64,000 nt of DNA from Cytophagales bacterium. GTDB lineage: Bacteria; Bacteroidota; Bacteroidia; Cytophagales; Cyclobacteriaceae. The stretch spans positions 1 to 64,000 of the forward strand of contig JAKSBZ010000101.1 of the NCBI GenBank assembly GCA_022360875.1, given 5' to 3'. Under the pieces are notes generated by a model, which was not told where the DNA came from, did no database searches, and saw only the letters and a list, made by a program, of their open reading frames with translations. This document shows, one piece after another, positions 45,696 to 53,650 of the stretch (position 1 is its first letter; every line of letters begins with the position of its first letter). A program made the translations under genes and the position numbers.

Positions 45696-46104
45696 AAAAG
45701 AAATGAGAAAATAACCTGAACTCATTTACAAGCAGCCAAAAACCTGTCAGCCGTTAACAAACTGAGTTGACGGAATTGAGCCGCAAATGCTTGTTTCGCT
45801 TGGCCCTAAAAAATTCGCAGGCTTTCATGTATCTCTTGACAAAAATTTGCTTCCACCCGCTTATGTATTAATATGTTATATATGCAACGTATGTCATGGC
45901 CGTTATTCTTCTGCAGAATACCGCAGGCGAAGCACAAGGAAAGGAGCCGCAAAGAACAGTTTTCGGCATTTATTAACACTGCCAGCTATTCAGCAAAATC
46001 GCTGGCTGCGAAACAAAACTGAAAATAATAAAAAGTACGAAGTACTTAATATTTATTGAAAACAGGCAGGAAAACCTGCCGGAGGTGTTGGGAAGAACAA
46101 AAAC
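45696..46104. other. 409-bp intergenic region upstream of mutS2
   Basis: No convincing gene; the 90-codon frame at 45787-46059 has unusual composition and no start context. Near the end are two hairpins, AAGTAC/GTACTT (46034-46048) and GGCAGG/CCTGCC (46065-46080), the second directly before GGAGGTG, 18 bases upstream of the mutS2 start. Confidence 0.45.
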
Positions 46105-48501
46105 ATGCTTTATCCAAAAAATCTAGAAAAAAAACTGGGCTTCGACCAAATCCGAACCCTGCTGAAAGAAAAATGCTTAAGCTCTCTGGGAGCTTCTTTT
46201 GTTAATAAAATAAGGTTTTCATCAGACTATCAGCTTGTCAAAAAACTTCTGGAGCAAACCGAAGAATTCCGCCAAATACTCATTTCTGGCGAAAGTTTTC
46301 CCTCATCCGGTTACCTGGATGTATCGGAAAGCCTGGAAAAAATCAAAGTTGAGGGAACGTTTCTGAACGAAGAAGAATTTTTCAACCTGAAACTTTCGCT
46401 TTCCACCATATTCAGCTGTCTGCTTTTCTTTAAGCAGCACCAGGAAGATTATCCGAACCTTGCTGCCGTCAGCTGTTCCGTTGTGCTGGAAAAAGACATC
46501 GTCAAACTAATTGACGCCAAAATCGACGAAAAAGGCAAACTGCGCAACAACGCCACACCGGAACTGCAGCGAATCCGCACACAGATTCAGTCCAGCCAGG
46601 TGCACCTGCGCCGTATGCTGGACAAGATGATCCGGCAATCGAAAAGCAACGGCATGACGCCCGAAGACATGTCGCTCACCGTTCGGGACGGGCGAATGGT
46701 CATTCCGGTAAACGCCTCGCACAAACGGCAGATCAAAGGCTTTATTCACGACGAATCTTCCACAGGACAAACGGTCTTCATAGAGCCGGCCGAAGCGCTG
46801 GAGGTCAACAACGAGATCCGCGAGCTGGAATACCGCGAGCGCCGGGAAATCATCCGCATCCTTACTGAGCTCACCGACCACATCCGCCCGGAAACCGACG
46901 TGCTGAAGCGCGCCTACCATTTCCTGGGAATGGTCGATTACATACGCGCCAAAGCACAGTTCGCTCTGGACACCGAAGCGGAAATGCCTGAGCTTGTCAA
47001 AAACAAGGAAATCGAATGGTGGGTTGCGAAGCACCCGCTGCTCTTACTGGCGCACAAGCGGCTAAACAAGCCGGTCGTGCCGCTGCACATCAGGTTCAGC
47101 CCGAAAAACCGGATAATTCTTGTTTCAGGACCGAACGCCGGAGGTAAATCCGTCACGCTGAAAACCGTCGGACTGATTCAGTACATGATGCAGTGCGGTC
47201 TATTGCCGCCAATGATGGCGCATTCGAAAGTCGGACTTTTCAGGAGCATTTTCATCGACATCGGCGACGAGCAGTCCATTGAAAACGACCTGAGTACCTA
47301 CAGTTCGCACCTGACGAACATGAAGCACTTCACCAACTTCGCCGACAAGCATACGCTTTTCCTGATTGACGAATTCGGAACGGGAACCGAACCGCAGTTC
47401 GGCGGAGCCATTGCCGAGGCTATCCTCGACAAGCTCAACCAGCTAAAGGCATTCGGCGTTATCAACACGCACTACGCCAACCTCAAAAAATTCGCAGAGA
47501 ACCACCACGGTCTTATAAACGGCGCCATGCGCTTTGACATGGACAAATTGGAGCCGATCTACGAACTCGAAATCGGCAAGCCGGGAAGCTCGTTTGCGCT
47601 GGAAATTGCGCAGAAAATCGGATTGCCAAAGGAAGTGCTGCAGGAAGCCAAACAAAAAGTCGGACACTCGCATGTGCGCTTCGACCGGCTGGTCGGCGAG
47701 CTGGAGCACGAAAAGCGCAAGCTAAAAAAAGAAACGGAAAAAGCGGAAAAACGCGACCTGCGCTTAAAAAGCGTGGTTCAGGAATACGAAGAGCTGAAAA
47801 CTTTTGTGGAGGAAAAGCGGAAGACGCTTATCAATGAAGCAAAGCTGGAAGCAAAGCGCATTGTAGAGGAAGCCAACCAGCAGGTGGAAAAAACCATCCG
47901 CGTCATCAAGGAAAGAAAAGCGGAGAAAGAAGCCACAAAGAAAGCCAGGGAAAAGCTGCAGAGCTTCAAGGAGAAAATCAAACCCGAAAAAGTTTCTGTT
48001 CCTCAAAGCAGCGAAGAGGTGCAAGTGGTCGGCGGCGAAATCACTGTTGGCAGCTCGGTGCGCATCAAAGGGCAGGAAACCATCGGCGAAGTGACGGCGC
48101 TGCGCGGCAAAGACGTGGAAGTCCGTTTCGGAGCCCTCAGCTCTAAAATGAAGGCCAACAGGCTGGAGAAAGTCAGTCGGAAAGAGCGGCGAAAAGCCGA
48201 GCGGGGAAGCGCCGCGCACAGCTTCAAAGGCTTTAACATAAACGCTAAAATGGCCAACTTCAACCCCAAGCTGGACGTGCGCGGCAAGCGGGTGGAAGAA
48301 GTTTTCCAAATCCTGATCAACTTTATCGATGAAGCCTCCATGCTGGGCATTCCGGAGGTTCAGATTGTTCACGGCAAAGGAAGCGGCGCGCTCAAAGACT
48401 TCATCCGCGCAGAACTGAAAGGCTATCCGCAGGTTAAAAGCTTCGCCGACGAACACGCCGACCGGGGCGGCGCAGGGATAACGGTTGTCAAGATGAAGTA
48501 G
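46105..48501 (+). CDS. mutS2: Endonuclease MutS2 (ribosome rescue / recombination factor)
   Basis: A 798-residue MutS2. It has the MutS core and ATPase parts: Walker A SGPNAGGKSVTLK, Walker B LFLIDEFGTGTEP and DIGDEQSIENDLSTYSSH; then a long coiled coil (about 520-640), a KOW-like region, and a C-terminal Smr nuclease domain (about 720-798) with LDVRGKRVEE and HGKGSGALKDFIR. In other bacteria it suppresses recombination or splits collided ribosomes. Length is normal. A micro-ORF starts 11 bases after its stop. Confidence 0.97.
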   Translation: MLYPKNLEKKLGFDQIRTLLKEKCLSSLGASFVNKIRFSSDYQLVKKLLEQTEEFRQILISGESFPSSGYLDVSESLEKIKVEGTFLNEEEFFNLKLSLSTIFSCLLFFKQHQEDYPNLAAVSCSVVLEKDIVKLIDAKIDEKGKLRNNATPELQRIRTQIQSSQVHLRRMLDKMIRQSKSNGMTPEDMSLTVRDGRMVIPVNASHKRQIKGFIHDESSTGQTVFIEPAEALEVNNEIRELEYRERREIIRILTELTDHIRPETDVLKRAYHFLGMVDYIRAKAQFALDTEAEMPELVKNKEIEWWVAKHPLLLLAHKRLNKPVVPLHIRFSPKNRIILVSGPNAGGKSVTLKTVGLIQYMMQCGLLPPMMAHSKVGLFRSIFIDIGDEQSIENDLSTYSSHLTNMKHFTNFADKHTLFLIDEFGTGTEPQFGGAIAEAILDKLNQLKAFGVINTHYANLKKFAENHHGLINGAMRFDMDKLEPIYELEIGKPGSSFALEIAQKIGLPKEVLQEAKQKVGHSHVRFDRLVGELEHEKRKLKKETEKAEKRDLRLKSVVQEYEELKTFVEEKRKTLINEAKLEAKRIVEEANQQVEKTIRVIKERKAEKEATKKAREKLQSFKEKIKPEKVSVPQSSEEVQVVGGEITVGSSVRIKGQETIGEVTALRGKDVEVRFGALSSKMKANRLEKVSRKERRKAERGSAAHSFKGFNINAKMANFNPKLDVRGKRVEEVFQILINFIDEASMLGIPEVQIVHGKGSGALKDFIRAELKGYPQVKSFADEHADRGGAGITVVKMK

Positions 48502-48512
48502 ATAAGACATCC

Positions 48513-48587
48513 ATGATGATCGGCTTTTTCACTCAAGAGAAGTATGATTGTCATGGTTGCTCCACCTGGCCGCTGAAAGTTTTTTAA
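48513..48587 (+). CDS. Micro-ORF A: CxxC-containing 24-residue peptide, paralogue of 51852-51953
   Basis: A 24-codon frame (ATG 48513, TAA 48585) that is too short for ordinary gene calling. Its residues 8-22 read T-Q-E-K-Y-D-C-H-G-C-S-T-W-P-L, followed by K. The same pattern, T-x-E-x-x-D-C-x-G-C-S-x-W-P-L-K, appears in a second short frame at 51852-51953, in the same phase without gaps. Of the 12 codons from Tyr/His to Lys, five are identical, four differ synonymously and three change the residue, a coding-like pattern. It lies between mutS2 and the first outer-membrane protein gene, and its stop runs into a palindrome (48584-48600). It could be a small protein, a peptide signal or a leader peptide. 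Confidence 0.6.
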   Translation: MMIGFFTQEKYDCHGCSTWPLKVF

Positions 48588-48600
48588 GATCAGATCTTAA
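48584..48600. repeat. Palindrome at the end of micro-ORF A
   Basis: TTAAGATC-A-GATCTTAA, a perfect 8-bp inverted repeat about one central base, preceded by a T-run. Possible operator or weak terminator. Confidence 0.5.
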
Positions 48601-48658
48601 GGCTAACAAAGCTAGACACCAAAAAAACAATTCGCTGACAAAATACAACTGGTTTTTT

Positions 48659-48694
48659 GGGTAAAATTTATATTGATTTTTTTAAGTTTTACCC
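48659..48694. promoter_or_regulatory. Inverted repeat upstream of the first outer-membrane protein gene
   Basis: GGGTAAAA (48659-48666) and TTTTACCC (48687-48694) form a perfect 8-bp inverted repeat with a 20-base AT-rich spacer, 34 bases before the ATG at 48729. Operator-like; no counterpart was seen before the second paralogue. Confidence 0.4.
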
Positions 48695-48728
48695 TGATTT
48701 ATTACACATATTTAGATCTTTTTTAAAC

Positions 48729-49325
48729 ATGAAGAAATTACTTATTTTTTTCACCTTGTCATTTTTACTGGCAAATGTTCAGGCAAATGCTCAGAAAACA
48801 AATTTTGGAATAAAAGGAGGATTCAATATTTCCAAAATGCATGCTTCTGCTGACGGAGAAGGCCAAGGCAGCATCTCCAGTGATTCGAGAATACATATAG
48901 CTCTGGGGCTATATTCACAAGCTCAAATTTCCACAAACATACCGAACCTTTTTTTTCAAACGGAACTGCTGCTCTCCCTTGAAGGAGGCAATGGGGCAAA
49001 TGAAGAAATGAACACGACTTTCATCAATCTGCCGTTGCTGATAAAATATTACTTACAGGAAAACAAAGGCTTTTATCTGGAAGCCGGACCGCAATTTTCT
49101 TTTTTGTTATCCACAGAAATGAAAGCAAACGGCGAAAGCTATGATTTGACAGACGAGATGAACAGATTCAATCTGGGCCTTAGCTTTGGACTCGGTTATG
49201 AGTTAAGCAACGGGATCGGTTTTGACGGAAGATACAACCTAGGCCTCACAAGACTGAATAAAGATGACGGAGACCTTGACATGACCAGCAGAACTTTTCA
49301 ACTTACGGTAAGCTACCGGATATAA
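48729..49325 (+). CDS. Outer-membrane beta-barrel protein (PorT-like), copy 1
   Basis: A 198-residue protein with a signal peptide (MKKLLIFFTLSFLLANVQANA) and a mature part beginning GIKGGFNISKM, the usual start of PorT/OMP_b-brl_2-type barrels. Alternating hydrophobic strands follow, with FYLEAGPQFSFLLS and a C-terminal FQLTVSYRI. It is about 196 bases-scale paralogue of the gene at 49661, 335 bases downstream. ATG at 48729 is chosen since it opens the signal peptide. A small outer-membrane barrel of unknown cargo. Confidence 0.88.
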   Translation: MKKLLIFFTLSFLLANVQANAQKTNFGIKGGFNISKMHASADGEGQGSISSDSRIHIALGLYSQAQISTNIPNLFFQTELLLSLEGGNGANEEMNTTFINLPLLIKYYLQENKGFYLEAGPQFSFLLSTEMKANGESYDLTDEMNRFNLGLSFGLGYELSNGIGFDGRYNLGLTRLNKDDGDLDMTSRTFQLTVSYRI

Positions 49326-49660
49326 ATCCATCAAAATTTCTCCAAATCGAGCAGGCGAGGGAGTTTCTTCCCTGCTCTCACGCACCACCAAGCACATCGC
49401 ATATCTCAATTAAATATTTGGGGTTTTATATTTGATTCACGTATTGAACAAACCCAAATCTTCAGACCATTCCGAACACATGATTTTATGTGCTTAAAGG
49501 CAACTTGTTTTCGCCGCCGTCTTTTTTACTGAATACAATTCCACGATTATTTGATACGGACTTTGCCCCTAATCAGCTTTATTAAAATTAGCATAAATTG
49601 TATTTCGAAAAGTAGTCTCGAGTTTATAGATTTATATCACATAACATAAATTTTATAAAC
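49326..49660. other. 335-bp region between two outer-membrane protein paralogues
   Basis: No gene. A GAGCAGG/CCTGCTC hairpin (49349-49377, 15-base loop) may end copy 1. A sequence matching the Bacteroidota -7 consensus TAnnTTTG is at 49427-49434 but lacks a clear -33 partner. Confidence 0.4.
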
Positions 49661-50251
49661 ATGAGAAGATTACTTATTTTTTTTACAGCAGCTTTTTTAC
49701 TAACTGTCACTCACGCAAATGCTCAAGAACTTATTTATGGGTTAAAAGGCGGGCTTAATGTTTCCAAATTGCATGTTTCTTCGGATGGAGATGGAAATGT
49801 TTCATCGGACTCTAAAGTAAATGTAGTTCTGGGAGGCTATTTGCAGACTCCATTTACCTCAAGCATCTCGAACTTGATTTTTCAGCCAGAGCTGCTGCTT
49901 TCCTTTGAAGGAGGGAAAACGGGAGGTGTAAAAATTAACACTACCTTTATCAATGCGCCGCTGCTGGCAAAATATTACCTGATGGAAGACAAAGGATTCT
50001 ATCTGGAAGCCGGACCGCAGCTTTCTCTGTTGTTATCTTCAAAGGTAAAAGTGGACGGCGAAAGCGAAGATTCCACAGACGAGCTGAACAGATTCGGCCT
50101 GGGATTCGGTTTTGGCCTCGGCTATGAGCTAGACAACGGCATCGGCTTTGACGTAAGATACAACTTAGGTCTTACGAAGCTTAATGAAAATGACGGAGAC
50201 TTCGACATGACCGGAAGAACCTTTCAGTTTACGGTAAGCTATCGACTTTAA
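49661..50251 (+). CDS. Outer-membrane beta-barrel protein (PorT-like), copy 2
   Basis: A 196-residue paralogue of the preceding barrel: signal peptide (MRRLLIFFTAAFLLTVTHANA), GLKGGLNVSKLHVSSDG, FYLEAGPQLSLLLS, and C-terminal FQFTVSYRL align along the whole length without large gaps. This indicates a tandem duplication. It ends before a strong terminator at 50270. Same family role: small outer-membrane barrel, function unknown. Confidence 0.9.
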   Translation: MRRLLIFFTAAFLLTVTHANAQELIYGLKGGLNVSKLHVSSDGDGNVSSDSKVNVVLGGYLQTPFTSSISNLIFQPELLLSFEGGKTGGVKINTTFINAPLLAKYYLMEDKGFYLEAGPQLSLLLSSKVKVDGESEDSTDELNRFGLGFGFGLGYELDNGIGFDVRYNLGLTKLNENDGDFDMTGRTFQFTVSYRL

Positions 50252-50269
50252 TCTCCTATTTTTACCCGA

Positions 50270-50313
50270 AACAGAAACAGCCTCCCGAAAACCGAGAGGC
50301 TGTTTCTGTTTTT
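50270..50313 (+). terminator. Strong intrinsic terminator
   Basis: Perfect 15-bp stem: 50270-50284 (AACAGAAACAGCCTC) with 50296-50310, loop of 11, followed by further T. It ends the outer-membrane protein transcript and lies just before the 3' end of the convergent helicase gene. Confidence 0.92.
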
Positions 50314-50329
50314 AGCTTTTCAGCTGCCG

Positions 50330-51601
50330 CTATTTCTTTTTCTTCTTGAGCTTCTGCTTGCGGCGCTTTGCCTGCAGCTCCTTCATTTCCTCCTCATAGA
50401 CCGCCTGCTCTTTCATAAGAGTTTTCCAGTCATTAGTGTGGTCTTCCGAAAAATCAACCGTTGCGGTATAGTCCTGCTTCTCGATTTCCATGACCTTGAT
50501 TTCTTTGTGCAGAAACGACTGGATTATTTCAAGCGTCTCTTTTTCCTGCTCGCTGCAGAACGACACGGCCAGCCCTTTTTCACGGCCCCGTCCGGTACGC
50601 CCCACGCGGTGCACGTAATTCTCCGGCTGGTCCGGCAAATCGTAGTTCACCACATACTGCACACCCGGAATGTCAATGCCGCGCGCACTCACGTCCGTTG
50701 CGATGAGCACTTTCACTTCACCCGTTTTATAAGCGCGCATCACTTCCATGCGGTCTTTCTGATCTTTGCCGCCATGAATAGTCAGTGCTTTTATCCCAAC
50801 GCGCTCCATAGCCTTCATCACGCGCTCGGCACGCACCTGGGTGCGCACAAAAACCAGAATCTTCTCGTTTTCCCGCTCTTTCACCAAACGCTCCAGAAAA
50901 AAGCGCTTGTCGTCCATTTCGACAAAAGCCACCGAGTGGTTCACATTTTTAGAAACCGGATCTTTCGGCGAAATATGAATGCGCACGGGTTTGCTTACCA
51001 GCGAATAAGCCAGTGTCTTTATCTCCTCGTTGATCGTAGCGGAGAAAAACAGCGTCTGGCGGTTGCGGGGAACAAGCTTAACCACATCGCGAATGTCCTT
51101 TATAAAGCCCAAATCCAGCATGTGGTCCGCTTCGTCCAGCACCAGTGTGTCCAGCCTTCTGAAATTCAGCTGCTTTTGATGTATCAGGTCAAACATACGC
51201 CCCGGCGTTGTCACCAGTATATCGATACCTTTCTGAATGCGGGCAATTTGAGCGTCCTGCTCCACTCCGCCAAAAGTGCAGAAAGTTTTCACGCGCGTGT
51301 TGCGTCCGATCTGCTGAAAGACCTCCGTAATCTGTATAGCCAGCTCGCGGGTCGGCACCATTACCAGACACTTGATGCCGTCCTCTCGGCGCTGATGCTC
51401 TTTCGCGTTGTGAATGTTGTTCAGAATCGGAATGGCGAATGCCGCCGTTTTTCCTGTCCCCGTTTGGGCAATCGCCAGCACATCATCACCCCGAAGGATC
51501 GGCGAAATCGACCGGTACTGTATGTCGGTTGGCTTTTTAAAGCCCAAACGCTCCAAACTCTGCTTGATTTCCGGAGCCAGCGGATATTTGCTAAACTTCA
51601 T
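50330..51601 (-). CDS. DEAD-box ATP-dependent RNA helicase (RhlE-like)
   Basis: A 423-residue RNA helicase. Motifs in order: Q motif (GFKKPTDIQYRSI), AQTGTGKT, PTRELAIQ, TPGR, VLDEADHMLD, SAT, then the second RecA domain with ATDVSARGIDIPGV and HRVGRTGR; the C-terminal tail is basic (KAKRRKQKLKKKKK-like). It likely remodels ribosomal or structured mRNA. Converges with the outer-membrane protein genes. Confidence 0.97.
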   Translation of the reverse strand: MKFSKYPLAPEIKQSLERLGFKKPTDIQYRSISPILRGDDVLAIAQTGTGKTAAFAIPILNNIHNAKEHQRREDGIKCLVMVPTRELAIQITEVFQQIGRNTRVKTFCTFGGVEQDAQIARIQKGIDILVTTPGRMFDLIHQKQLNFRRLDTLVLDEADHMLDLGFIKDIRDVVKLVPRNRQTLFFSATINEEIKTLAYSLVSKPVRIHISPKDPVSKNVNHSVAFVEMDDKRFFLERLVKERENEKILVFVRTQVRAERVMKAMERVGIKALTIHGGKDQKDRMEVMRAYKTGEVKVLIATDVSARGIDIPGVQYVVNYDLPDQPENYVHRVGRTGRGREKGLAVSFCSEQEKETLEIIQSFLHKEIKVMEIEKQDYTATVDFSEDHTNDWKTLMKEQAVYEEEMKELQAKRRKQKLKKKKK

Positions 51602-51851
51602 ATTTCTTATTTATTTCCAAAGAAAACCAACCAGCCTGTCCGTTTTCTCAGTTGTCAAACCCAGTTACAAAGCACAAAGATACAGGCAAATCCACAATTC
51701 TTATACATTTGACGTATATAATAAGTCTTTCAAACTTTCGAAAACCAAACCATAGGATCCTATCTCATTATTTTTAAATAAAAACACAGAATGCAGCGAG
51801 TTTTCTTTATTTTTATAAAAATTTGATATTGCCCGCTTTTATGAAACACCC

Positions 51852-51953
51852 ATGAACACTGACCTTAACACGCACGAGAGGCATGATTGTAATGGATGTT
51901 CCAACTGGCCATTGAAAACCATCAAAACAGATGAAAAAAATACTGATTGTTGA
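51852..51953 (+). CDS. Micro-ORF B: CxxC-containing 33-residue peptide, paralogue of 48513-48587
   Basis: A 33-codon frame (ATG 51852, TGA 51951). Residues 7-22 read T-H-E-R-H-D-C-N-G-C-S-N-W-P-L-K, matching micro-ORF A in the same phase. After that it has its own tail, T-I-K-T-D-E-K-N-T-D-C. It overlaps the start of the response-regulator gene by 23 bases in another frame, so its translation could affect that gene's. The frame is open upstream to 51819 but has no other Met. No clear ribosome-binding site, as is common in Bacteroidota. Confidence 0.55.
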   Translation: MNTDLNTHERHDCNGCSNWPLKTIKTDEKNTDC

Positions 51954-53274
51954 CGACAACGAAGAGCTCCTTTTGGCTTTTCGGATTTTTCTGAAAAAAC
52001 ACTTTGACCTAATAAAAACTGAGAAAAACCCGAACCGCATCCCCCATCATCTCAAAGAGGATTATGATCTCATCCTGCTGGACATGAACTTCAAAGCAAG
52101 CATCAACACCGGCAACGAAGGACTTTTCTGGCTCGGAAAGATTCTCAGCATAAAACCAAACGCCAATGTAGTATTTATTACGGCTTACGGCGACGTGGAC
52201 CTGGCCGTGCGATCGCTTCGCGAAGGCGCTATGGATTTCATCCAAAAATCGTGGGACGAGCAGAAAATCCTGCAAACCATTCTGTCGGCTTACAATCTTG
52301 GGAAAAGCAAACAGGAATCCCAGCGGATTTCACAGCAAAAAGACAACATTCAGAACGGCAGCCTCTGCATCGGCAGCTCTCCGGCAATGAAACGCGTGAT
52401 GAACCTCGTTCAGAAAGTCGCGCCCACACAGGCACAAGTGCTGATTCTGGGTGAAAACGGCACGGGAAAGGATGTGATTGCCAGAGAAATCCACCGTCTG
52501 TCAGACCGCAGCGACAAGCCTTTCGTAAGCGTGGACGTATCGGCGCTGAGCGAAACGCTGTTCGAAAGCGAACTGTTCGGGCATATGAAAGGCAGCTTTA
52601 CCGACGCCAAATCCGACCGGGCAGGCCGGTTTGAAACCGCAAGCGGCGGAACGCTTTTTCTGGACGAAATCGGCAACCTGCCAATGAACCTGCAATCAAA
52701 GCTTCTTACGGCTATCCAAAAGCAGGAAATCACCCGCATCGGATCGGACAAACCCATTCCCGTGGACATCCGCCTGCTGTGCGCCACCAACAAGCCGCTG
52801 TACCAGATGGTGGTAGAAGGCTCGTTCCGCGAAGACCTGCTTTACCGCATCAACACCATTCAAATCGATTTGCCGGCGCTGCGCGACCGCCGCGAGGACA
52901 TCGGGCAGTTCGTGGAGTTTTTTCTGAAAAAATACGGAAGCCAATACAAAAAACCCGAGGCCGCTTTAAGTCCTGATGCGATGCAGAAACTCAAGGAATA
53001 CGAGTGGAAAGGCAATGTCCGCGAACTGGAGCACTGCATCGAAAAAGCGCTGATCCTTTCGGACGGCGAGGAAATTCAGGCGGGAGACTTCATGCTTCGG
53101 AAAACTGTAGCCGCCGCTGCGCAAATGCCTGCGGGCTTCAATCTCGCCGACAACGAAAAGGAACTGATCCGGCGGGCATTGGAAGTCTGCAGCTGGAACA
53201 TGAGCCAGACTGCCAAAAAACTGGGCATCAACCGCTCGACACTTTACGAGAAAGTGAAAAAATACGAATTGTAA
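51931..53274 (+). CDS. Sigma-54-type response regulator (receiver-AAA+-Fis)
   Basis: A 447-residue NtrC-like regulator. The receiver domain (1-120) has acidic Asp8/Asp9, phosphoacceptor Asp51 in LLDMNF, and ITAYG. The AAA+ domain (about 145-380) has Walker A LGENGTGKD and GGTLFLDEIGNL. The sigma-54 contact loop reads GSFTDA, not the canonical GAFTGA. A Fis-type helix-turn-helix ends the protein (about 405-447, NMSQTAKKLGINRSTLYEK). The likely partner kinase is at 58313, separated by the T9SS protein gene, so the pair may control that gene. Confidence 0.95.
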   Translation: MKKILIVDDNEELLLAFRIFLKKHFDLIKTEKNPNRIPHHLKEDYDLILLDMNFKASINTGNEGLFWLGKILSIKPNANVVFITAYGDVDLAVRSLREGAMDFIQKSWDEQKILQTILSAYNLGKSKQESQRISQQKDNIQNGSLCIGSSPAMKRVMNLVQKVAPTQAQVLILGENGTGKDVIAREIHRLSDRSDKPFVSVDVSALSETLFESELFGHMKGSFTDAKSDRAGRFETASGGTLFLDEIGNLPMNLQSKLLTAIQKQEITRIGSDKPIPVDIRLLCATNKPLYQMVVEGSFREDLLYRINTIQIDLPALRDRREDIGQFVEFFLKKYGSQYKKPEAALSPDAMQKLKEYEWKGNVRELEHCIEKALILSDGEEIQAGDFMLRKTVAAAAQMPAGFNLADNEKELIRRALEVCSWNMSQTAKKLGINRSTLYEKVKKYEL

Positions 53275-53650
53275 GCGGCTTTTGCTCTTGTCTTCCCGTA
53301 ATTTTCACACTGTCAGCTGACCGGACACAAATACTCGTGTGCCCGGAAGCTGTTTCAGAAATGCACAGGTTTCACTATTTTTTGAATTGATCAGCCTGTC
53401 AAATATTAAAAAATGTACACATCAATCTCTGACAACAGCATTTTTTTACTTTTTTTCTTAAATTGCCAGCAAAACACAATAACATTTTTTTATTTCACAA
53501 ACGGATTCAATTTATCAGATTGGATGTAGCTTTTTGAACTCACTGTTCCGGATTATTTTTCAGCTTTTCACAACTGCAAACTGATACTATCACGATTTGA
53601 AAAACGGTCCTGCTTTTGCGTGGGCATTCCATTCATTCAATTTTTTTGCC
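53275..53650. other. 376-bp region upstream of the T9SS protein gene
   Basis: No gene. It should hold the promoter of the large surface protein. An imperfect hairpin CCGGACAC/GTGTGCCCGG lies near 53321-53346; otherwise AT-rich with T-tracts. I could not identify a sigma-54 (-24/-12) site with confidence. Confidence 0.35.

Noticed and set aside
45787-46059. 90-codon open frame upstream of mutS2
   Set aside because: Mixed composition, no homology pattern, no start context; a partial TTGGCCCTAAAA likeness to the micro-ORFs does not hold in frame.
50438-51712. 424-codon open frame opposite the DEAD-box helicase
   Set aside because: Antisense to a gene with all helicase motifs; the product has no domain and odd His/Phe composition.
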